A stretch of DNA of 64,000 nt from Euryarchaeota archaeon UBA557 (GTDB taxonomy: Archaea > Thermoplasmatota > Poseidoniia > Poseidoniales > Thalassarchaeaceae): contig DARI01000013.1 of assembly GCA_002503285.1 (NCBI GenBank), positions 19,716 through 83,715 of the forward strand, written 5' to 3'. How positions within the stretch are numbered: position 1 is the stretch's first letter; every line of letters starts with the position of its first letter. Below, piece by piece: positions 58,101-64,000 of this stretch. The notes beneath the pieces are model-generated. The model had not been told where the DNA came from, did not search any database, and saw only the letters and a program-made list of their open reading frames with translations. The translations under genes and the position numbers were made by a program.

Positions 58101-61100
58101 TGATTCATTAATATAATAAGAATTGAGCTCTTCATCAATGGAAGCATTAAGGTTGGATTCAATCGAGAATTGCCAATTACCTTCTTTTATAAACATTCTA
58201 AAGTTGCCATCTTGATCTACAGTAGTCCTCCAGTAGGGTTGAGATTCATCCATTGGAGTTTGACGTGCAATGACAGTTATAATTTCCCAGTCATTAAGAG
58301 AATTAGTATAATAATTACCTAATATATCCATACTTAATGTACCATCAACAATAATTGCTTTATTTGCCGTTAAATTAAATGATTGATTATCATCAATATC
58401 AGTATTTACTGTAAACCTAATATTCGTGGAGTAAGCAGTATCTAAAGTATAAATTAGAGATGCATCTACAATAGAATTTACAGGTAATGAAACTTCAAAA
58501 TATCCAGATGAGTCAGAATTTACTATTGTTGATAATCCGTCACCCCAGTATAATTTTATAGGTTGGTTTGGCAATACTGAGATTATAGGTTCATTATTAA
58601 GTGACATTGTTGAAAGATATGAATTTCCTGATATAATTTTACTCACTTCAAAATTATATTCTGCAACTAAATCTACCGAACCTATCTCTATAATCTTCCA
58701 AATTTGATTATTTTCATCTAAATTATGACTTAATATCCAAGTACCTGGAGTTAATTCTATAATATATTCACTTAAATCAGCATCAAATAACGCATTAACA
58801 ATATTTGACTCATCATTTTCTGAATAAAATGAAACATTAAGATTTTCAATTGATACATTATTATTTAATAATTTAAAACGTAAATCTGATGTTTCAGGTA
58901 TTGGAGATGGGAATATTGCATCAAATGATGCATCGGAGCTAAATTCATAAACTACTGAAATTTCAGGCATTCCATCATTATCTGAATCTATTTCTGCAAC
59001 ATATGATCCTGGAATTACAGGTCCAAATGTTATCTTTCCAGAATCATCTGGATAAATCAAACATGGTGCAACATTTACAATTATACAATCTCTCGTTGTA
59101 ATTTCACCATTATTGTGATCTTCAGAATGAATTAAAGATATTGAGGAATTAACTTTCGCACCGGCAGAATCAATTAAATTACCCGATATTGATCCTCCAA
59201 ACACACTTATTGGAGTAGGCATTGGAGAGTTCATAAGAGGTATGATGAATTGGGTGCTCAAGTTGACATGAGAGCCATCTTCAAATATAACAGAAATATC
59301 ATATGTACCAGGTATTGCATCATCTACTTGGAATGTTCCGGGCTGTACCATTGGACCACTAAATATTCCAGTTCCCAAAAAGGAACCAGTTCCATCAATT
59401 ATCCCATATGAATCCAAGGATTGGCTAGTATCAACTGTAAAAATACCCGATCCTATTAGAGTAGCCTGATTTAAGAATTTTGTGAATGTAGAAATGCCAT
59501 CTGATGTAAACCTGCCTGAAGCATTTATTGAACCATTTAACAAATATTCATCCCCTCCAATATGGCATAAAATATTACCATTCGGTAATATACTATCTTG
59601 GCAATCCTCATAGGTAATATCATCATTTATTATACCATTAGAGAGGTGTCCTTGGCCTACAAATAATCCATCTCCAATTATGCTGTGATTATTATACACA
59701 GTTTGAGTATGATTTCCAGTAAAATTTGAAACTGATAAAATACTATCCGATTGGACGCTACCTTCTCCAGTAAATGTAACATTACCTAAACCTTGGAATT
59801 GTAGTTTGGATCCTTCAACAGTTCCGTTAGAAGTATCTAGTAGGTAGGGGGCAAGAATTACACTTTCAGAAGATGGTGAAAGCACTATTTGAGCATCCTT
59901 AATTGGTTCACCGTTAAAATCTCCACTACCTGACCAAGTTAGAACGCCAGATGCAGAAGAAGAATCTACATCTATATTTACTTGTAGTATTTCCTCTCCG
60001 TTACTGTGCCCATCCGTACCTGAAATATTAACAATAGACTCTGCTAGCCAAGTTGCCCCAGCAACATTTCCAAGTATTCCAGTAATTGGATTTGTCATTC
60101 TTTGACTATTTTCTTCAATAGTTAATTCAAACATAGTAGAGCCAACATCAGATGTCATGATTGATGCCCTGGCTGAATCTAAATCTATATCTCCGATATA
60201 TGCCGATACGCGAATCTTACCTGCTGGAACGGTTAATGAAAATTCGCCGTCTTCATTAGAATCCGTATAACCTATTGGTATCCAATATGTCCTGTCATCT
60301 CTGTCAATAACGCTTCCATCTAAATTTTCAATTTCATCTCCGCTGAATGCATCCCTTTCTACCAAAATACGAGCATTTGGAACTATTCCAGAACTATCTA
60401 GTGATACTGTTCCCTCCAAAGTTGCACCACTATAATATTTCAGAATTTTTACGAAACGATTTGAATCATATATACTTCCACAAAGTGCAGATGGATTATG
60501 AGATAATAAAGAATCAGAAACTATTTCTTTTGTAACTCCAGTAACTCCGGTTAATGTATTACCATTTTTGTCTGTCCACTTGACAGAAATATTACCAGCC
60601 GGGTGATAAATAAATGCACTTCCACTTAATGGCATAAGAGACCCATCTAACAACAATATGGAAGTATCTCCAATCGATAAATTTTGTATTGTTGGGCTTT
60701 CTATTAACTCATCACATTTCATATCATCTACTAGATTGTCTAAACCATCATCGTCATAGTCACTGTCATACCAATTTGAAATCACCATATGATTCATCAT
60801 CGCACCTGGTAAGGCCCAAGCATTCTGTAAATATGATCCGGGGGCGCCAGTTAAACCAGTTGTCTGAGGGTTAAACCAAACTGAAGGAGTTTCGGCATCC
60901 CCTTGTAGCCCTAGAGTAGAGGTTCCATAGCCAACATAGGTTCTAGCAACCATTGTTTCAAAGAAATTTGCAGTATGTTGATAGTCAATATCAGTATATC
61001 TTATGACCTGGCTAGCATCAGAAATCGCACCGCTTTGTTGGAGTTCCAAATCTCGCATATATGCATCATTGAACTGATCGGCCGTAAGAGGAGTTATTGC

Positions 61101-64000
61101 TCCATCACCTCTTTGAGTTTGATAAAGTGTCGAAATATAGTCGTCCATATCTAGGCCGGATAATCCAGTTGGAGCATGGAATATACCAGTAGTTTGGCCA
61201 TAATGATATGAATAATCATTGTAATATGATCCGCCAAGAGGGTACAAACGATTATCTACGGCGAAATATCTAATCTCATTATTTCTATCAACAGTTTCTC
61301 CCAAAGCCCCTTCGTAATCTTGAACTGAATAGGTTATTGAACTAGAGATGCCGTGATACATATCTACCAATTGTTCGATGTCAAAACTTGTAGTAAAAAA
61401 TGCTCTGGAAATAGCCAATTTAGAATTAGTTCTATGAATTCCAGTAGATGCAGATTCGAAATCATCTATTAAATCCGTGGTATACCTATATCCGCCAATA
61501 TCATAATAAGACGGCGGTAATCCTTCATCCCAATCGCTTAATGTTGAAGATACTGATGCAGATCCTCTTGTTTGATTGTATAATGAAACTGCGGCTGATT
61601 GATTTCCACCAAGTGAGGTAGTGTCTCCATTTTCGGAGACTACGATCCACTCAATCTCCATTGAAGGTATGCCATTTGAATTAAGTGGAAAACCACTCAA
61701 TAATTCCACTCCATTACTAGCAGCTCTTACTTGCATTGCGTGTTCTATTACAAATGAAGATTTAGAATTAGTCATTATTTTAATAAATTCGCCTAGTTGA
61801 GCTTCGTTCATGGTACTGGATAATGAATTTAGCAATTCTTCACTAAGGCCACCATTATATTTCATATCACCTTGAGTGAGTGTAGTTAAGAATAATGCAA
61901 TTGTATCTTCTTGACCTTGAGATAGTAGCATTCCCCCACTATGAGGTATTCCTGATTGGAAGTTATCTGCAACGGTAGGGTGTTGACCATGTGCTAATGC
62001 ACTGAACCCATAATCCCACCAAGAAACAAAGGCTGGCCTTTCAGAAAAACTAATTTCTGAATCTTGTTGTTCTAACCATGAATATGCATCATTCCAGCCA
62101 TAAGAATTGAAACTTGGTCCAAATGTACCTATGTATTGCATTCCTTCTGTTCTACTTGGATCATAGTCTGAACTATCCAATATAGAAAACTTACCAATTA
62201 ATTTTGTCTTTAGAATATCTGGAGTTAAATCATATATTGTTTGGTCAACATCAGAAGCATATTCTGATTGTCGAGGAATTCCGGAGTCTATTCCATAGGT
62301 TACATGTTGGGAAAATACTAGCATGAAAATGATTGCCATTACAGGCACACCAACATGACTTTTAGTTGCGGGCCATAATGAACGGAATCTAGCCCTAGGA
62401 GTTCCAATTCCTGAGTTTCTCCATTCTTTGGTAAATTGTGAAAAGTTTGCAGATTTCCATAACATAGCAATACCTATACCTCCCAATATTGCCATTATAG
62501 GAGTTGCATTTATGATAAATCTGCCTGCAGACCAAGCCATATAAGTTGAAATTATTCCCCAAGAACCTAGAAGAGTATATGCTCCTTGATTATTTCTTGC
62601 CCCCTTCCATAGGAATACGAATGCGAAAGATAGTGCAATTAATGCAACTATAGGACCGTAAGATGCGAATAATACTCCCCTACTTGGCGCTTGTGCTTCT
62701 CCAATTGTACCAAATATTTTATTCTTATCAAAGTAGAATCCTCCTGTGAAGAGAATATCCCAACCTGCATAAGCATTGATTTCTTGAAGTATAAATAATA
62801 TACCAAGTATAAAAGATACAAGAGCAGTTCCAACTCCGAGAACTAACAACCATGGTTTATCCCTGAATGAACATGTTACCCAGCCAAGAATTATAGAAAA
62901 GCCAATAACAAAAAATAATGGTTGCAATCCATTTGGATCAGTAACTAAATTTAATCCTGGCCATGCATAGAATGGAAGAGATATTATGAATGTTGTAAAA
63001 AGCATCTGGAAATTAGCAGAACATAATTGTATACTATCTCTAGAACGGAACAAATTAAATAATAACTGTAGTGAAAATACTAGGAATATTATTGAAGGGC
63101 CATAAACAAACCCTTTCCATCCTAGGGCCATGACTGCAAATGATATTCCTGAGAGAGTGGCATTAGCCATAACTTTTGGATTTCTATTCCAAGATTCCCT
63201 AATTCCTGCTAATAAATACAATGGATTTGCAGATGTTTTGGCAAAGAATCTTTCTTGGCTCATATGAGAAAGTGAAGCAATCCAAAAGTAGAATGCCGTA
63301 GATAGTAAAAGTATAGCAAATGAGTCGTGATCTACCATACCAAATGTAGACCGACTGATGTGGCCCGGCATCAAAGCAATGAGCCATGCTGATATTATAG
63401 CAGCCTTTTTTCCATAAATCTTATTGGCTATTCCAGATACAGGCAATACAACCAATGCGCCATAGATTGCTGGCATAGCAGCTAGGCTCCACCAAACTAC
63501 TTCTCCAGTATTGTCAGATTCTAAAATCCAAGATAGTGCAATCCCCCCTAATGCGAGAGACCAAGTAAATAGTGGGGGCCTTGGATTAATAGCACCGATT
63601 GGGTAGGCTCTGTCCATATCAAATATTAAATGACTATTATTTGCCACTATATAATCAACTACGCGCTTCATATACCATGGATCAGATCCTCCTGACATAT
63701 CCCAGTCACCAGTCCCTGAAGCATTCATTGCAGGTATCACATTCCAAATGATCCTTACCGCAAGAGCTGTAATCAATGAGAGTGGAATCAAAATATTGTA
63801 GAAATTAGAATTCCACCACAATCTGAATTTACCATGAGTACGCATAGGTGCTATATCGCCAAAGTACCCTCTTGATGCTAATGTTATTGCTAAGACATTT
63901 AACCAAAAGGTAATAAAAAACCAGGAAAAAGCGCCCAAAAAGTCTTCTCCTTCAAAAATATTAGGATAAAACGTATTACCTATTTCTTGAAGATGTCCTA
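55113..64000 (-). CDS. aglB: AglB/STT3 oligosaccharyltransferase fused to giant extracellular repeat region, 5' end outside window
   Basis: The frame is open to the right edge, so the N-terminus is missing; the TTG at 63938 is internal or a fallback. The first 550 codons encode about 12 membrane helices. Catalytic motifs of STT3 are intact: GSDPWYMKR (Asp at nt 63681-63683), MVDHDSF (nt 63324-63332), TIGEAQAPS (Glu at nt 62697-62699), and WWDYG (nt 62007-62021). This enzyme moves a lipid-linked glycan to Asn in exported proteins. Instead of ending near residue 900, the protein continues for almost 2000 residues of beta-sandwich repeats (carboxypeptidase-regulatory-like units such as ISGNLIDSAGAKVNSS, and later CARDB-like units), then a C-terminal membrane helix (GYIIGLLLLITLLYIIS) and a short basic end. 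This fusion far exceeds usual AglB length. Confidence 0.9.
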   Translation of the reverse strand, partial: GHLQEIGNTFYPNIFEGEDFLGAFSWFFITFWLNVLAITLASRGYFGDIAPMRTHGKFRLWWNSNFYNILIPLSLITALAVRIIWNVIPAMNASGTGDWDMSGGSDPWYMKRVVDYIVANNSHLIFDMDRAYPIGAINPRPPLFTWSLALGGIALSWILESDNTGEVVWWSLAAMPAIYGALVVLPVSGIANKIYGKKAAIISAWLIALMPGHISRSTFGMVDHDSFAILLLSTAFYFWIASLSHMSQERFFAKTSANPLYLLAGIRESWNRNPKVMANATLSGISFAVMALGWKGFVYGPSIIFLVFSLQLLFNLFRSRDSIQLCSANFQMLFTTFIISLPFYAWPGLNLVTDPNGLQPLFFVIGFSIILGWVTCSFRDKPWLLVLGVGTALVSFILGILFILQEINAYAGWDILFTGGFYFDKNKIFGTIGEAQAPSRGVLFASYGPIVALIALSFAFVFLWKGARNNQGAYTLLGSWGIISTYMAWSAGRFIINATPIMAILGGIGIAMLWKSANFSQFTKEWRNSGIGTPRARFRSLWPATKSHVGVPVMAIIFMLVFSQHVTYGIDSGIPRQSEYASDVDQTIYDLTPDILKTKLIGKFSILDSSDYDPSRTEGMQYIGTFGPSFNSYGWNDAYSWLEQQDSEISFSERPAFVSWWDYGFSALAHGQHPTVADNFQSGIPHSGGMLLSQGQEDTIALFLTTLTQGDMKYNGGLSEELLNSLSSTMNEAQLGEFIKIMTNSKSSFVIEHAMQVRAASNGVELLSGFPLNSNGIPSMEIEWIVVSENGDTTSLGGNQSAAVSLYNQTRGSASVSSTLSDWDEGLPPSYYDIGGYRYTTDLIDDFESASTGIHRTNSKLAISRAFFTTSFDIEQLVDMYHGISSSITYSVQDYEGALGETVDRNNEIRYFAVDNRLYPLGGSYYNDYSYHYGQTTGIFHAPTGLSGLDMDDYISTLYQTQRGDGAITPLTADQFNDAYMRDLELQQSGAISDASQVIRYTDIDYQHTANFFETMVARTYVGYGTSTLGLQGDAETPSVWFNPQTTGLTGAPGSYLQNAWALPGAMMNHMVISNWYDSDYDDDGLDNLVDDMKCDELIESPTIQNLSIGDTSILLLDGSLMPLSGSAFIYHPAGNISVKWTDKNGNTLTGVTGVTKEIVSDSLLSHNPSALCGSIYDSNRFVKILKYYSGATLEGTVSLDSSGIVPNARILVERDAFSGDEIENLDGSVIDRDDRTYWIPIGYTDSNEDGEFSLTVPAGKIRVSAYIGDIDLDSARASIMTSDVGSTMFELTIEENSQRMTNPITGILGNVAGATWLAESIVNISGTDGHSNGEEILQVNIDVDSSSASGVLTWSGSGDFNGEPIKDAQIVLSPSSESVILAPYLLDTSNGTVEGSKLQFQGLGNVTFTGEGSVQSDSILSVSNFTGNHTQTVYNNHSIIGDGLFVGQGHLSNGIINDDITYEDCQDSILPNGNILCHIGGDEYLLNGSINASGRFTSDGISTFTKFLNQATLIGSGIFTVDTSQSLDSYGIIDGTGSFLGTGIFSGPMVQPGTFQVDDAIPGTYDISVIFEDGSHVNLSTQFIIPLMNSPMPTPISVFGGSISGNLIDSAGAKVNSSISLIHSEDHNNGEITTRDCIIVNVAPCLIYPDDSGKITFGPVIPGSYVAEIDSDNDGMPEISVVYEFSSDASFDAIFPSPIPETSDLRFKLLNNNVSIENLNVSFYSENDESNIVNALFDADLSEYIIELTPGTWILSHNLDENNQIWKIIEIGSVDLVAEYNFEVSKIISGNSYLSTMSLNNEPIISVLPNQPIKLYWGDGLSTIVNSDSSGYFEVSLPVNSIVDASLIYTLDTAYSTNIRFTVNTDIDDNQSFNLTANKAIIVDGTLSMDILGNYYTNSLNDWEIITVIARQTPMDESQPYWRTTVDQDGNFRMFIKEGNWQFSIESNLNASIDEELNSYYINESSKNVDLLINSEMSFVTIVLFIDHSQDGNITNGTLVNYPFAIKSTNPLIPTYEFSLSSDEWISTGTAEISLSPGVYSIAIDRPNPSSGDKFDTLYNSNDIIEIGLISQSISIPIAFEPNWLTNITIKNESGGLLANELVKLKDVESGWLLSYMTNSNGSISTYIPEGEWLVTVDPTETNSGVFESIRELLNVSNTTASQESILITSEVAFTTITLTDGVMPLSNAQLKLTNDILGSFNSPYSDDLGRIELKIEPGMWDVELNYTDANDVMWIINSTSLSDSELTPGINQDIDLNVSKYVNLKGTVFWDLNDNDSPNIGEGMFNTSIILMSDDQNIYLKTDESGQWSTYLPYGSNWTISSELDGFDNEEVNVTLVDDSNVKNIEISAGIVEITGQISYIDVDQFQDISDNVEIIIMPKSGIIRDRVIPNKILDDQMLWNGEWSAMVEPGDWIVWITAESSSNNVPYLVSMNYIDVGIGINNVQSDLSIGGKLILDTKWLDYNGTSNDLLDLQSHNIVFSISGSKLSWDEQLGNDGLLELILPAGQIDTYSSFNFSQQNRLMDYSGGKGATIRTSQTTPLITLEITAIKNQEISISNSGLGYADLSFTDSNCLVNCTYNPVEFNFNIEYLGHQSYDNYTINGVVPGADGSLWDVEFKDSFGNWTNTKSIDMGLENSMMSILQARIIPANVDEAHHLMNGHQIKIIFSTMDGYVKEHVIIVNVPQNHQFNSDGFLDSVYGVVENELLSIDIEFSNLGNGDDIFRFDYSIESIDDWTISGIQSQPSSPFSNGSTSVSILPPTNLTDDVFTLQLLVTGENNDTYGPYTTTIMKSSPILSISDDNSIMLLSGDTGPLAGEIATYLVVVKNSGLIDASSVELNGVLCSDIGCNNFLDVNGSDISNVAAKGSSTFYINMDFTNIEVEKYFVEFYFSDIPRVDRVDKTSCSDLKIDSTECVKEAQVLTPDEDSDNPLLGYIIGLLLLITLLYIISKATRKPGAPF

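Noticed and set aside
63936..63938. TTG at 63938 as true start of the AglB fusion
   Set aside because: Codons continue open to the edge with plausible protein sequence; the start is probably outside.

Overview
The window is archaeal and AT-rich (about one third G+C, judged by eye). Archaeal markers are aIF6, the RNase P Rpp21 subunit, archaeosine synthase, type II GAPDH, archaeal-type PheT and GltX, an AglB/STT3 oligosaccharyltransferase and a 23S gene flanked by archaeal-style processing arms. Very large secreted proteins (calcium-loop repeats, beta-helix, subtilisins, Ig-like repeats), a winged-helix/NTPase/TPR regulator and a propionyl/methylmalonyl-CoA module together suggest a marine planktonic euryarchaeon of the Poseidoniia (Marine Group II, possibly III). 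That placement is inference from gene content; no 16S gene is present.

Layout: 1-3.5 kb, a membrane HdrD-like iron-sulfur protein (5' end outside the window), a dicluster ferredoxin and an alkylguanine-DNA methyltransferase. 3.5-6.2 kb, asparagine synthetase, an unlisted 34-residue membrane peptide and a dolichol/phytol-kinase-like protein. 6.2-9.8 kb, a methylmalonyl-CoA module: MeaB and the B12 subunit of the mutase on the minus strand, divergent from the carboxyltransferase, a 64-residue protein and the biotin carrier on the plus strand. 9.8-13.8 kb, aIF6, 5S and 23S rRNA, all minus strand and not linked to 16S. 13.9-17.1 kb, zinc-ribbon protein, ArsB/NhaD-type transporter, YhbY, Rpp21 and adenylate kinase. 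17.2-22 kb, a 1602-residue surface subtilisin. 22-29.3 kb, GAPDH, a glutamate-synthase-like GXGXG protein, PheT, RNase HII and GltX. 29.4-40.2 kb, membrane proteins mixed with rps15 and its neighbour, ArcS, DnaJ and an UPF0201 RNA-binding protein. 40.2-64 kb, cell-surface territory: a 1906-residue calcium-repeat protein, an MBL hydrolase, a winged-helix/NTPase/TPR regulator, a 1418-residue beta-helix protein, a membrane subtilisin and an AglB fusion of more than 2940 residues that runs off the right edge.

How the genes fit together: the carboxyltransferase, biotin carrier, B12 subunit and MeaB make most of a propionyl-CoA to succinyl-CoA route, as expected for a heterotroph degrading protein and lipid. 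The two subtilisins, beta-helix protein and calcium-repeat protein form the extracellular side. AglB, perhaps with the polyprenol-kinase-like protein, would glycosylate such exported proteins. Several genes (YhbY, Rpp21, aIF6, rRNA, rps15, ArcS, PheT, GltX) belong to translation. No tRNA gene, CRISPR array, insertion sequence or phage gene was recognised. Apart from the rRNA block, no gene-free stretch exceeds 300 bases; the longest is 26514-26780, which holds a doubtful 65-codon minus-strand ORF. Protein residue numbers below are estimates from nucleotide positions.
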